This document shows, in pieces, positions 55,568 through 64,000 of a stretch of DNA of 64,000 nucleotides; position 1 is the stretch's first letter, and each line of letters opens with the position of its first letter. A program made the position numbers and the translations under genes. This stretch comes from an uncultured Alphaproteobacteria bacterium (GTDB lineage Bacteria; Pseudomonadota; Alphaproteobacteria; MPNO01; UBA2964). The stretch is taken from positions 4,073,180 to 4,137,179 of the forward strand of contig OX638326.1 of NCBI GenBank assembly GCA_951812775.1, given 5' to 3'. The notes beneath the pieces were generated by a model. The model was not told the DNA's origin. It did no database searches and saw nothing but the letters and a program-made list of their open reading frames with translations.

Positions 55568-56226
55568 ATGGACGCTTTTACAAATCTCACCGCCGTCGCT
55601 TGCCCTTTCGATGAGATTAACGTGGACACTAATCAGCTATGTCCAACGCGCTTTAACAAACTACCTGTGGGCGATCCTTATTTGCAGAAGGTAATGTTCC
55701 ACGACCAGCGCTTTACGCGGGATGGCGATCGGCGCAATTCGGATTTCATATTTAACCGCGAGCCATACGCTAAAGCGAAAATCATCGTTGCCGATCGAAA
55801 TTGGGGATCGGATCAAGTCGTGAAAGTGCGGTCTACGCGATGGCTGCCTTTGGTATAAAATCCGTGATCGCGGTCAGTTTCGGCGATATTCACTACAACA
55901 ATATGATGAAGAACGGACTCTGCCCTGTTCGGTCGTCACAGGAAGCCTGTCAAAACCTGCGTGGTCAGCTTTTTGACAATGTAGGCGCAACAATCACGGT
56001 CGACCTAATGGAAATGAAGGTCATCGTGCCTGATGGGATCGAATTTGAGTTCGACATGCACCCCCTTAAACGTCGCTGTTTACTGGAAGGGCTGGACGAT
56101 ATTTCGCTCACGACACAATACATGGGTAGTATTAGGGCCTTCCAAGCAAAACACCACAGCGACAAACCGTTTATGAAAGTGCAAGAAACCGAACAATCGA
56201 TCGAAAAGGGTCGTTTTGAGGGCTAG
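55568..56226 (+). pseudogene. leuD: leuD-type isopropylmalate dehydratase small subunit, frameshifted
   Basis: Two bases after leuC, MDAFTNLTAVACPFDEINVDTNQL, NREPYAKAKIIVADRNW are read, typical LeuD. Near 55804 (ATTGGGG) the frame changes by one; the other frame continues with GIGSSRESAVYAMAAFGIKSVIAVSFGDI, the substrate loop and the remaining swivel domain, to 56226. One frame change is thus all that divides two good halves; a single-base error in the G4 run would do it. With leuC broken as well, the pair is non-functional. Confidence 0.88.
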
Positions 56227-56352
56227 TTATCCACTCAATGGGTACTATTTCTTATGTAACAATACCTATTTTTGTTATGTCTAAGAACAAATTTTGAAGA
56301 ATTTGCCTAATTTGGTCAATATTGAGACGGAATCAGTTGTCTGGACCATGAG

Positions 56353-56369
56353 TGTCGGAAATTTTTACA
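56353..56369 (+). promoter_or_regulatory. Putative enhancer-binding-protein site of the PEP-CTERM regulon (copy 2)
   Basis: TGTCGGAAATTTTTACA, 15/17 identical to the site at 4891-4907, again with its last base 65 bases before the GG of a -24/-12 promoter. A second, weaker inverted repeat AGACGGAATCAGTTGTCT lies at 56325-56342 and may be another binding site. Confidence 0.7.
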
Positions 56370-56431
56370 AATTAGGTGCTGAGGATCGGAGGAAAATTTT
56401 TAAACTACTGATATATAATAAAAAAGTATAG

Positions 56432-56449
56432 TTGGTATAGGAATTGCTT
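56432..56449 (+). promoter_or_regulatory. Sigma-54 (-24/-12) promoter of PEP-CTERM gene 2
   Basis: TTGGTATAGGAATTGCTT has GG (56434-56435) and GC (56446-56447) ten bases apart and a perfect TTGCTT. The -24 half is weaker than that at 4971. Support comes mainly from the shared upstream site at the same distance. Confidence 0.65.
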
Positions 56450-56469
56450 ATATTGGGGCAGGAAGTGCT

Positions 56470-57069
56470 GTGTCTTCCGCAGATCGACATGTCACATTCG
56501 ATAGTCTTACTAATGGAACGTCCTTAACGCTCTATACCGAAGACAGCATGACCATTGACTATGAAGGTTTTGCTTCTAGTCAAGGTGGGTCTGCCCATCC
56601 CGGTTTCGCACCTTTTCAAACGCCTACTGCCGACGGATTTTTGTATTCAGGTGGTGGTAGTAAAAAGGAGTTGTCGATCAGTACATCCGATGGAATGGAT
56701 GCAGTGGGGATGGAATTTACCCTTGGCAGCGGTTTCGGAGTTACCCCTGTTTATGCTGCATGGGAAACATACCAGGATGGGCTTTTAGTTGCCTCCGGTG
56801 TTTTCTCATATAACATTGGTGATGTAGTAGCGTTTTCCGATGCGTCCGGTTTTGATCAGCTGCTCATCGACACCAATAGCTCACCAATGACTCAAGTTGA
56901 TGAGAATGGTGGACCGGGCGGTACCAACGCAATAGCTCTTGATGATATTCTGGTTGGTTTTACGGTTGCAGATGCACCTTTACCGGAACCGGGAACATAT
57001 CTTGTGTTTGGTCTTGGTCTAATCGGGTTGACGGTTTTGCGACGTCGCAGAAAAAAATTAGCCGCTTAA
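56470..57069 (+). CDS. PEP-CTERM sorting-signal protein 2, 5' end apparently lost
   Basis: The frame from GTG 56470 gives 199 residues: SSADRHVTFDSLTNGTSL..., a secreted-type beta-rich protein ending with the PEP-CTERM signal PLPEPGTYLVFGLGLIGLTVL and RRRRKK. As written it has no signal peptide. The codons before the GTG read YIGAGSAVSSA then D, the end of a signal peptide with AxA-type cleavage, but no start codon is in frame before a TAA at 56419, and those bases run into the -12 element. In gene 1, 158 bases separate the GC element from the mature protein; here only 35. So about 120 bases with ribosome site, start codon and the front of the signal peptide seem deleted. The protein is unlikely to be exported. 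Confidence 0.75.
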   Translation: MSSADRHVTFDSLTNGTSLTLYTEDSMTIDYEGFASSQGGSAHPGFAPFQTPTADGFLYSGGGSKKELSISTSDGMDAVGMEFTLGSGFGVTPVYAAWETYQDGLLVASGVFSYNIGDVVAFSDASGFDQLLIDTNSSPMTQVDENGGPGGTNAIALDDILVGFTVADAPLPEPGTYLVFGLGLIGLTVLRRRRKKLAA

Positions 57070-57116
57070 CGGCAAATCAACGCATCATCGCAGCTGCTAA
57101 CAGCTACTCTTAAGAG

Positions 57117-57150
57117 GCCCAAGAACATAAATTCTTGGGCTTTAATATTT
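57117..57150 (+). terminator. Rho-independent terminator after PEP-CTERM gene 2
   Basis: Stem GCCCAAGAA/TTCTTGGGC (57117-57125 and 57132-57140), six-base loop, then TTTAATATTTTT. Confidence 0.85.
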
Positions 57151-57188
57151 TTGGGGCTGCACGAACTTGGAAGCTATTCCATCTAATA

Positions 57189-57951
57189 TTAGTAGAGATT
57201 ATCGCCTCCATTAACGACGATGCATTGCCCCGTAACAAAATCACTATCGCTTGAGGCAAGATAGATTATGGTTCCTGCGAGGTCGTCTGGCATTTGGATT
57301 CGCGGAATCGCTCTGGCAGAAACGGATCGGTCGAAACGGGCAGGTGTAAAGCCTTCCTCAACTTCCATAACTTCCGTGAAGGTCAGACCCGGTGCTATCG
57401 AATTTACGCATATACCATCTTTGCCAATTTCTTTTGCGATCGCGCGGCTAAATGCGACAACACCGCCTTTTGACGAAACATAATGGGCAAAGTGAGTTGT
57501 ACCCTTCATCATCGTATCGGATGCGATATTGATGATCTTTCCATAATTTTGCGATTTCATAATTGGGGAAGCCGCACGCGAGCAGAAGAAAACGCCCCTT
57601 AAATTTACCGACATAACCTTGTCCCATTCATCGACAGGGATTTCCTCGAAGGGTTTTCGATCAAGTGACGCGAACACGGCTGCGTTGTTAACCAGTATGT
57701 CGAGCCGACCATATTTTTCGATGACGGTATCCATCAGATTCTGAACTGAGTGCTCGTCGCTAACATCACATATCTGAGACATCAATTCTGCGTCTGGTAC
57801 ATCAGCTCGAATAGCTTCTTCCGTTTTGGCGGAGTCCTTAAATATCGACGATGACTGTTTTGGCGCCTTCGGCAGCGAGTGCTTTGACATATACGGCACC
57901 AATACCTTGAGCTGCTCCTGTAACAATTGCCACTCTGTCATTTAACCGCAT
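57189..57951 (-). pseudogene. Short-chain dehydrogenase, frameshifted after the cofactor loop
   Basis: From ATG 57951 (AGGAGA before it) the start of an SDR is read: RLNDRVAIVTGAAQGIGAVY, AALAAEGAKTVIVDI-type strand, then TAA near 57843. Leaving out one T of TTT there leads into the rest, KDSAKTEEAIRADVPDAEL, NNAAVFASLDRKPF, the catalytic Ser/Tyr-Lys (IASDTMM, YVSSKGG) and the C-terminus GQCIVVNGGD. The frame can also be read from an internal start, but this lacks the TGxxxGIG loop and so the cofactor site. One extra base in a T run explains everything; a sequencing error is possible. Confidence 0.82.
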
Positions 57952-58092
57952 GGTGTCTCCTGTTCTAAGGGGGGTGAACTATTATTCAGCAGAATTTTTC
58001 AGGTACAACGTTACCTATGTGTTTGAGGGATATATAGTACGATTAGAACAGATCGTATTTGGTGTTTGAAAATAAGAAAGCGAAAGAGACGC

Positions 58093-58854
58093 ATGGTGGA
58101 TCAAGTAAATGAACTAGCAGGCAAGGTGGCAATTGTTTCGGGCAGCGCGAGAAATATTGGCCGTGCAACCGCAATTGAGTTGGCCAAAGCAGGCGCTTCT
58201 CTCGTAGTGAATGCACGAGAATCAAAAGATCTTTGTGATGAGGTGGTGGCCGAAATTGAAAAGGCGGGCGGAACGGCGATTGCCTGTCTTGCCGATATTA
58301 GCGACGCTGAAGCCGTACGAGGGATGGTGGACGCGGCTGTCGAAGCGTTCGGCGGGGTCGATATATTGGTCAATAATGCAGCAGTTCGTTCCAATATTCC
58401 TTTTCTTGAAATAGATCAGGTCGAATGGGCGAGGATAGCAGCAACCTGTTTGCAAGGAACCTTAAACCTTTCTCGTGCCTGTATTCCTTTGATGATTGAA
58501 AGGGGTGGGGGCGCTATCGTTTCGCTCGCAGGTTTATCTTCCTACAAAGGATCTGCGGGGCGATCACACGTCATGGCGACAAAGGATGGCTTAATGGGAT
58601 TAACTCGTGGGCTTGCGATCGAATTCGGCGAAAAAAACATAAGAGCGAATGCGGCTGTTGTCGGTCGGTTTGACACTGAACGGAGCGCAAATGCGTCGCA
58701 ATCGGGGTATACGGCCGAACCGGATATACCTTTGGGTCGAATGGGCGTCTCTCAGGATATGGCTGACCTAATTCGTTTCCTGGTTGGGCCTGGCGCGTCT
58801 TACATAAGTGGTCAGACGATCCATGTGAATGGTGCTGCCTATTGTCCGCATTAA
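58093..58854 (+). CDS. SDR-family protein with altered catalytic site
   Basis: A 253-residue SDR; ATG 58093 preferred (AAAGAGA before it). Cofactor loop VSGSARNIGRA, NNAAVRS and the closing GQTIHVNGAA are normal. The usual active-site Y-x-x-x-K is VMATK here, with Val for Tyr and His just before it (GRSHVMATKDGL). I recall related SDRs with this His-containing variant, so it may be a subfamily with another mechanism or a binding role. It sits between a broken SDR on the other strand and an ABM-domain gene 12 bases further on. Confidence 0.82.
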   Translation: MVDQVNELAGKVAIVSGSARNIGRATAIELAKAGASLVVNARESKDLCDEVVAEIEKAGGTAIACLADISDAEAVRGMVDAAVEAFGGVDILVNNAAVRSNIPFLEIDQVEWARIAATCLQGTLNLSRACIPLMIERGGGAIVSLAGLSSYKGSAGRSHVMATKDGLMGLTRGLAIEFGEKNIRANAAVVGRFDTERSANASQSGYTAEPDIPLGRMGVSQDMADLIRFLVGPGASYISGQTIHVNGAAYCPH

Positions 58855-58866
58855 CGGGAGAAACGT

Positions 58867-59181
58867 ATGCATGTAGTCGTGTTCGAGGTCGTGTTACGCG
58901 AGGGTATAGGTCAAAAATATTTTGATTTGGCTGCTGAACTAAGGCCAGAACTTGAGAATATTGAAGGCTTTATTTCGATCGAACGATTTGAGAGTACGGT
59001 TACGGAAAACAAGTATGTTTCGTTATCGTTTTGGGAGAGTGAGGACGCGATCAAGGCGTGGCGTGAACATGCGGGACACCAATTGGCTCAGGAGAAAGGG
59101 AAATCAGAAATTTTCTCGGATTTTCGAATCTCCATCGGTAAAGTGAACCGGCAATACGAGATGATGGACCGAATACAGTGA
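58867..59181 (+). CDS. ABM-domain protein (antibiotic biosynthesis monooxygenase family)
   Basis: A 104-residue dimeric ferredoxin-like-fold protein with the ABM pattern: VFEVVLREGIGQKYFDLAAELRPELENIEGFISIERFES, and SFWESEDAIKAWREHAGH. The family includes haem-degrading and quinol monooxygenases as well as proteins without known activity. It overlaps galE by four bases and follows the SDR, so the three form an operon; the link to sugar metabolism is unexplained. Confidence 0.85.
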   Translation: MHVVVFEVVLREGIGQKYFDLAAELRPELENIEGFISIERFESTVTENKYVSLSFWESEDAIKAWREHAGHQLAQEKGKSEIFSDFRISIGKVNRQYEMMDRIQ

Positions 59182-60161
59182 GTGAAACAGTTCTTGTTAC
59201 CGGTGGCGCGGGTTATATTGGTAGCCAATGTTGTAAATTGTTGGCGGCCAACGGTTATCGCCCGGTAACCTATGACAACACGTCCTCCGGTCGACCTGAA
59301 TTCGTTCGATATGGACCAATGGTGGAAGGGGATATTCTTGACGGCTGCAGACTTGATGCCGCACTACAGGAATATCGACCCAAAACAGTTGTTCATTTTG
59401 CCGCATTAATAGAAGTCGAAGAGTCCACCCGTGAGCCGACGCTTTATTACGACGTGAATGCGTGTGGCACGCTGGCTCTTATTGAAAAATGCAAAGAGCA
59501 CGGTGTTGAACAGTTTATATTTTCTTCAACAGCTGCCGTTTACGGTGAGCCACCGTCTAGTCCCGTAACGCTCGATACTCCAACTGGACCTATCAATCCC
59601 TATGGTTGGTCAAAACTGATGAGCGAGCGGTTTCTGGAAGATTGCGCTTCTGACGCTGAAATCGGCGTTACTATTTTCCGTTATTTTAATGCCAGCGGGT
59701 CTGATCCTGATGCGGAACTCGGCGTGAATTTTGACGGTGCTTCCCATCTTATACCGAGGCTCATTTTTGCAGCAGCGGAAGGAACGCCATTTTCGATCTT
59801 TGGCACTGATTATGACACCGCCGATGGTACGTGTGTCAGGGATTACATACATGTTTGGGATGTCGCTAATGCCCACATCGCCGCTCTGAAATTACAGGTA
59901 GAAGCCGGCAGTGTTCGCAGATTCAATATTGGTGTTGGGCGAGGTTTCTCGGTGAAGGAGGTCCTGGACAGTGTGGAGCGGATAACCGGATCACAGATCG
60001 ATGTTCAACAAAAGGGACGTCGCGCTGGCGATGTATCCGAGTTGATCGCCGGAGATGTGGAGAAGGCGGCCGTGGAGCTTGGCTGGAAAGCGGAATTCAC
60101 CGATATTGATGAGATCGTTCGACACGTTTGGAATTGGTATTGCGTTGAAAATCAAACCTGA
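59178..60161 (+). CDS. galE: UDP-glucose 4-epimerase
   Basis: Interconverts UDP-glucose and UDP-galactose. The 327-residue extended SDR shows [41 protein letters not shown] and the catalytic YGWSK. Length normal. Its end overlaps the convergent fcl gene by ten bases. In this setting it probably supplies UDP-galactose (or GalNAc) for surface polysaccharide. Confidence 0.93.
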   Translation: MSETVLVTGGAGYIGSQCCKLLAANGYRPVTYDNTSSGRPEFVRYGPMVEGDILDGCRLDAALQEYRPKTVVHFAALIEVEESTREPTLYYDVNACGTLALIEKCKEHGVEQFIFSSTAAVYGEPPSSPVTLDTPTGPINPYGWSKLMSERFLEDCASDAEIGVTIFRYFNASGSDPDAELGVNFDGASHLIPRLIFAAAEGTPFSIFGTDYDTADGTCVRDYIHVWDVANAHIAALKLQVEAGSVRRFNIGVGRGFSVKEVLDSVERITGSQIDVQQKGRRAGDVSELIAGDVEKAAVELGWKAEFTDIDEIVRHVWNWYCVENQT

Positions 60162-61102
60162 TTGGATTCCAGGAAGCTTTCGTAAGCGTCTTCCAGCCCA
60201 TTTTCCAAACTGATCTCTGCGCGCCATCCCAGTTGCAATATTTTTTGGCAATCGAGTAATTTTCTTGGAGCGCCATCGGGGTAATCAGTGTTGAATCTCA
60301 AATCGCCGTTATAACCGACAGTTTTGGATACAGTTTCGGCGAGACCAGCAATCGAGATTTCTTCTCCGGTCCCGATATTGACGTGAGGTTCGTCGGAATA
60401 GTTCTTCATTAAGAAAACGAGTGCACTTGCACAATCGTCGACATGGACAAACTCGCGTAGCGGGTTCCCTGTTCCCCAAATTTCGACATTGGGTTTGGCC
60501 TCGTGTTTTGCTTCGTGGAACTTCCTGATCAGGGCGGGGACCACGTGGCTTGTTTCGAGATCAAAATTGTCACCGGGGCCATACAAATTATTGGGCATAG
60601 CGGAAATATAGTCGCAATCATACTGTTTTCTGTAAGCCTGACACATTTTGATGCCAGCTATTTTTGCGATTGCATACCATTCATTAGTAGGTTCGAGGGG
60701 ACCGGTAAGTAAGGCATCTTCTGACATCGGTTGGGATGCTTCGCGGGGGTAGATGCATGCGGATCCCAGAAACATGAGTTTTTCGACGTCGTTGATTTTC
60801 GCGGCGTGAATGATATTGGCTTCGATGATGAGGTTGTCGTAGAGGAACTCCGCCGGTCTAGTGTCGTTCGCGTAAATCCCGCCGACGGTTGCGGCGGCAA
60901 GAAAAACGGCGTCTGGTTTCTGCGCTGCGACCCAATCAGAGACTGCTTGTTGATTTCTCAAGTTGAGGTGCTGTCGATCGACTGACAGGATTTCGCAATT
61001 TTCCTTTTCGAGTTGGCGGCAAATGGCCGAACCAACCATACCGCGGTGTCCCGCGACCCATACCCGTTTATCGCGAAGAGAATAAGGTATGTTATTACTC
61101 AC
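60152..61102 (-). CDS. fcl: GDP-L-fucose synthase
   Basis: Two-step epimerase/reductase that turns GDP-4-keto-6-deoxymannose into GDP-L-fucose. Motifs: [53 protein letters not shown] (catalytic Y-x-x-x-K), [10 protein letters not shown] and the HVDDCA region. GTG 61102 with AAGGA before it is preferred; an in-frame ATG at 61126 would deepen the overlap with gmd. Forms an operon with gmd upstream. Confidence 0.95.
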   Translation of the reverse strand: MSNNIPYSLRDKRVWVAGHRGMVGSAICRQLEKENCEILSVDRQHLNLRNQQAVSDWVAAQKPDAVFLAAATVGGIYANDTRPAEFLYDNLIIEANIIHAAKINDVEKLMFLGSACIYPREASQPMSEDALLTGPLEPTNEWYAIAKIAGIKMCQAYRKQYDCDYISAMPNNLYGPGDNFDLETSHVVPALIRKFHEAKHEAKPNVEIWGTGNPLREFVHVDDCASALVFLMKNYSDEPHVNIGTGEEISIAGLAETVSKTVGYNGDLRFNTDYPDGAPRKLLDCQKILQLGWRAEISLENGLEDAYESFLESNQV

Positions 61103-62159
61103 CGTTTCGTTTTCCTTCAGATGCAATTAGCTCCATGTCGGAAGTGACCATGTCCGCGACGAGCTCCTCAAATCCAATCTGATGTTTCCATTTAAGTATT
61201 TCGCGGGCTTTGGAAGGATCGCCACATAAAATATCGACCTCCGTCGGTCTGAAATATCTTTTGTCGATTTCTACAAGGACTTCATCTGTATTTTGATCGA
61301 CCCCAACTTCGTCAACACCGGCACCCCGCCAATCGATTGCGCGGCCAACTGTCCTAAAGGCGCATTCAGTAAATTCACGAACCGTATGGCTTTCGCCGGT
61401 AGCGAGAACATAATCATCCGGCTTTTCCTGTTGTAGGATCCGCCACATTCCGTCGACATAATCCCGAGCATGCCCCCAGTCACGTTTTGCATTGAGGTTT
61501 CCCAGAAACACCTTTTTTTGGAGCCCCTGTTGAATTGCCGCCACCGCACGTGTGATTTTACGGGTAACAAATGTTTCTCCGCGTGTCGGTCCTTCGTGAT
61601 TGAAGAGGATGCCATTTGAAGCGTGCATGCCATAGGCTTCGCGGTAATTCACTGTAATCCAGTAGGCGTAAAGTTTTGCCGCGGCATATGGGCTTCTCGG
61701 ATGAAAGGGTGTGGTTTCAGATTGTGGTACTTCGGCTGCCTTACCGTAGAGTTCCGATGTGGAAGCCTGATAAAATTTTGTCTGGGTTTCCATGCCCAAT
61801 ATTCGAATTGCTTCCAACAATCGAAGTGTCCCCATCGCATCGGCATTGGCGGTATATTCCGCGGTTTCAAAGCTCACCTGAACATGGCTTTGTGCCGCGA
61901 GATTATATATTTCTGTTGGTCGTGTTTCCTGAACGATCCGAATAAGATTCGTTGAATCGGTCATATCTCCGTAATGCATAAAAAAACGGGTGTCTGTTTC
62001 GTGAGGGTCCAGGTAGAGGTGATCGATACGAGCGGAGTTGAACGAAGAAGAGCGTCGTTTAACCCCGTGTACGGTATATCCTTTGCCGAGGAGCAGTTCT
62101 GCGAGAAAGGCGCCGTCTTGACCGGTGATGCCGGTAATAAGTGCAGTGGGAGTATTCAT
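61095..62159 (-). CDS. gmd: GDP-mannose 4,6-dehydratase
   Basis: Makes GDP-4-keto-6-deoxy-D-mannose, the precursor of GDP-fucose. The 354-residue extended SDR shows [59 protein letters not shown] and the catalytic [10 protein letters not shown]. Substrate would come from the manC gene at 34.5 kb. Upstream 280 bases are free of genes and must hold the promoters of gmd and of the divergent kinase-fusion gene. Confidence 0.96.
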   Translation of the reverse strand: MNTPTALITGITGQDGAFLAELLLGKGYTVHGVKRRSSSFNSARIDHLYLDPHETDTRFFMHYGDMTDSTNLIRIVQETRPTEIYNLAAQSHVQVSFETAEYTANADAMGTLRLLEAIRILGMETQTKFYQASTSELYGKAAEVPQSETTPFHPRSPYAAAKLYAYWITVNYREAYGMHASNGILFNHEGPTRGETFVTRKITRAVAAIQQGLQKKVFLGNLNAKRDWGHARDYVDGMWRILQQEKPDDYVLATGESHTVREFTECAFRTVGRAIDWRGAGVDEVGVDQNTDEVLVEIDKRYFRPTEVDILCGDPSKAREILKWKHQIGFEELVADMVTSDMELIASEGKRNGE

Positions 62160-62449
62160 TTTGGAGTTTTTCTTTTTCGGACCAATGAGCGTTTAGGTAT
62201 ATAGCGGTTTTCGAATTGTTCAGAAGAGTGTTCAAATCTATGTTTCATCTCACAACATCAAGGCATAGTTGGCACGTCTAATAAACCCAAAAGATTATTA
62301 ATTGGGAAATATATGCAAGGATAGCGTATTTCCTCACAATTTAGACCAAGCACGAGGTATTATGTAACGAATCAGACGCTGTCCGTTAAACCCGGCCCGC
62401 AGATTCCTTACAAAATTCTTTCAATCGGTACCCCGCTTATTTGAATGTA

Positions 62450-63772
62450 ATGTCTGACACGAAGATACTCATAACCCGATTGTTTTCAGAGGTTAAAAAG
62501 CTTGGCATAGATGTTTGTGTTTTGCGAAACTACGACACTCTGCCTGATACCGTTCCCGGTTCCGATATCGATATTTTGGTGCCGCCGGAGTCAGCAACAA
62601 CGTTTTTGGAAATTTTGTCGGCAACGTCGACAGCCCAAGGTTGGGTACTGGATTCTCGATATTTGAAAAATCATCGAATTTGCCATCTACGGTTTTATAA
62701 GAGCCCGCCCGAAATCCTGGAAACGACTTTTATCCGCTTCGATGTCATGACTGCGATAGGGGGAGGTGCGTGCTGTTTTTTTGACGCCGCTACGGTTTTT
62801 AAGACAGCGCAACATAAGGACCTGTTTTGTATTCCCGCAAGGGGCATGGAAAATTCGATAAATTTATTGTTGGCTGCTTTTTACAGGGTTCCTCTGAAAC
62901 TGCGTTATGGCGAAGCCATTCAACAAGGGCCGTTAGTGGAGATCGAGGCGTGTTTGAATATCCTTGATGATCCCACTTTGAGAAATGATTTAGTAAAATT
63001 AGGGGACGAGGGACAAAATAATTCCCCGTCCGCTCACTATAGAAAACGCCTGAAGCGATGGGCATTTCGGATATCGCCTGCTTCATATTGCCTGGAATTT
63101 TTCTATTCCCTGGGGGTTTACGGAACTCGGATATTTCGGCCGCCGGGACGTTTGATTGTAGTCTTGGGGCCGGACGGGGTTGGAAAAAGTACAGCGATGG
63201 CGTCGTTGGTCACTCGCTTGACGCCTTTGTATGCTGACATTGCCACCGGCCATTTGCGACCTCGAATTTTGCCGGAACTTTCGGAGTTCTTTGGCCGCAA
63301 CTTGAAAGAAGAACGCAAAATTGGTCATTCAAGTGATAACGGGGTCACGGAAAAGGCAGGTTTTTTATCTTCATTGATCAGGATGTCTTATTACGCCCTT
63401 GATTTTTCAATCGGGTATTTCTTGAAGATTTATCCCAAACTAATCAAGGGGGAGGCCGTTATTTTTGATCGTTATTTCTACGACTATTACGTTGACCACA
63501 CGCAAAAAATGATATGGCTACCCAAAAAGATTTTGCGGGTGATTTGCGCCCTGTTTCCGAAGCCTGATTCGGTGTTTTTCCTGTACGCAACTGCTGATGT
63601 TATCCTGAGCCGACGGGATGACTTGTCTGCCGCTGAAATTGAACGACAGAATAACGGGTTTCTGGCGTTAAAGAAAATTTACCCTGCGATATGTGTAATA
63701 GACGCTGAACGATCGGTCGTTGAAATTACTGAACATATTGTTGCTGATCATGTTAGGAATTCGCGTCGCTAA
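62450..63772 (+). CDS. Nucleotidyltransferase-like / P-loop kinase (thymidylate-kinase-like) fusion
   Basis: About 440 residues. The N-terminal part has a nucleotidyltransferase-type signature, VCVLRNYDTLPDTVPGSDIDILV (as LRNYD and GSDIDILV, residues 25-44), found in putative transferases. The C-terminal part has a P-loop GPDGVGKST (240-248), and FDRYFYDYYVD (about 339-349), the DRY motif of thymidylate kinases, plus an LID-like arginine region (SRRDDLSAAEIERQN). Related fusions occur in capsule and O-antigen loci, with no role known to me. ATG 62450 is taken as start; a TTG at 62441 is also in frame. It lies divergent to gmd, in a polysaccharide setting. Confidence 0.75.
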   Translation: MSDTKILITRLFSEVKKLGIDVCVLRNYDTLPDTVPGSDIDILVPPESATTFLEILSATSTAQGWVLDSRYLKNHRICHLRFYKSPPEILETTFIRFDVMTAIGGGACCFFDAATVFKTAQHKDLFCIPARGMENSINLLLAAFYRVPLKLRYGEAIQQGPLVEIEACLNILDDPTLRNDLVKLGDEGQNNSPSAHYRKRLKRWAFRISPASYCLEFFYSLGVYGTRIFRPPGRLIVVLGPDGVGKSTAMASLVTRLTPLYADIATGHLRPRILPELSEFFGRNLKEERKIGHSSDNGVTEKAGFLSSLIRMSYYALDFSIGYFLKIYPKLIKGEAVIFDRYFYDYYVDHTQKMIWLPKKILRVICALFPKPDSVFFLYATADVILSRRDDLSAAEIERQNNGFLALKKIYPAICVIDAERSVVEITEHIVADHVRNSRR

Positions 63773-63855
63773 TCTGCTTTATCCATTCCAACCGTTTCCT
63801 GCAACCTGAACTATCATATTACGGAATATCTACGTTACACTTGGTTTATGAATGA

Positions 63856-64000
63856 TTTGGCGGCGGGATAAGGAATATCGTTTTTACCTGTATTTCCCCC
63901 CGGCTTGCTAACAAAAGCGGGTAAGTTGGATGAGCTGGCGAGAGAGACCGGGAGAACGGCCCTATATGTTTGTGGCCGCCCATTTGGAATGAATATGAAA
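63856..64000 (+). pseudogene. Start of a further gene cut by the window edge, apparently frameshifted
   Basis: One frame from 63874 reads NIVFTCISPRLANKSG then TAA at about 63922; the next frame goes on as KLDELARETGRTALYV, GRPFGMNMK to the last base. Joined by leaving out one T after AGCGGG, they look like one protein. No normal start codon is present. Too little is visible to name a family. Confidence 0.3.

Noticed and set aside
56388..56400. GGAGGAAAA as ribosome site for PEP-CTERM gene 2
   Set aside because: It lies upstream of the -24/-12 promoter and no start codon follows at a workable distance; it would not be in the transcript.

Overview
The window reads as about 64 kb of alphaproteobacterial chromosome of moderate GC content. 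The evidence is the gene set and its order: a DUF2794 protein, DUF2948 after murA, a short-form HisG, HspQ, a dnaB-alr-mlaE-mlaF-radA-cvpA-purF block and a YfgM-like/bamB/der block. The look is that of Rhodospirillales or a neighbouring order. I cannot name a genus from sequence alone.

Layout. 1-6.7 kb: a small basic protein, a dihaem cytochrome c, a LysM protein, an acyl-CoA synthetase, then a PEP-CTERM protein gene and a remnant of the PEP-CTERM-associated TPR protein PrsT. 6.7-12.5 kb: tRNA-Gln, ppx, rlmE, guaB, a GNAT acetyltransferase, guaA. 12.5-15.3 kb: a small decayed island on the 3' end of guaA (broken tyrosine integrase, transposase scraps, a Sel1-repeat protein, several tiny ORFs). 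15.4-21.2 kb: type 2 IPP isomerase, Nudix, DUF2794, YfgM-like/bamB/der. 21.2-31.1 kb (minus strand): SDR, purF, cvpA, radA, mlaF, mlaE, alr, dnaB, cfa. 31.5-36.9 kb: sulfate activation (cysD, cysNC), manC, a TauE-type exporter. 36.9-46.2 kb: hspQ, an alanine-rich lipoprotein, an L,D-transpeptidase, ubiX, a transglutaminase-like protein, an amidase, an MFS carrier, Nudix, an acidic protein, an HpaB-type monooxygenase, tRNA-Thr. 46.3-52.8 kb: small basic ORF, murA, DUF2948, hisG, hisD, maf, rng, yacG, tRNA-Phe. 52.9-56.2 kb: a leuC-leuD pair destroyed by an IS5-family insertion and further lesions. 56.3-64 kb: a second PEP-CTERM gene, two SDRs, an ABM-domain protein, galE, fcl, gmd, and a nucleotidyltransferase-P-loop kinase fusion, which together look like an exopolysaccharide locus.

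Three points stand out. (1) The two PEP-CTERM genes, 51 kb apart, share a 17-bp near-palindrome (15/17 identical) placed exactly 65 bp before the GG of a -24/-12 (sigma-54) promoter. This looks like an enhancer-binding-protein site plus RpoN promoter. Yet both genes and the prsT remnant are broken, so the sorting system appears to be decaying. (2) Broken genes are frequent: PEP-CTERM 1 (frameshift), PEP-CTERM 2 (5' truncation), prsT, integrase, cysNC (TGG-type Trp codon to TGA), tauE, leuC (IS, nonsense codon, deletion), leuD, one SDR, and perhaps the ORF at the right edge. Either the genome is losing genes or the assembly carries indel errors; the IS, the missing segments and the substitutions cannot all be errors. 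(3) Promoter-sized direct repeats lie in front of two operons: 37 bp before the YfgM-like/bamB/der genes and 24 bp before cysD.

The GDP-mannose (manC), GDP-fucose (gmd, fcl), UDP-galactose (galE) and APS/PAPS (cysDNC) functions together suggest a fucose-containing, possibly sulfated surface polysaccharide. This is an inference from gene content.
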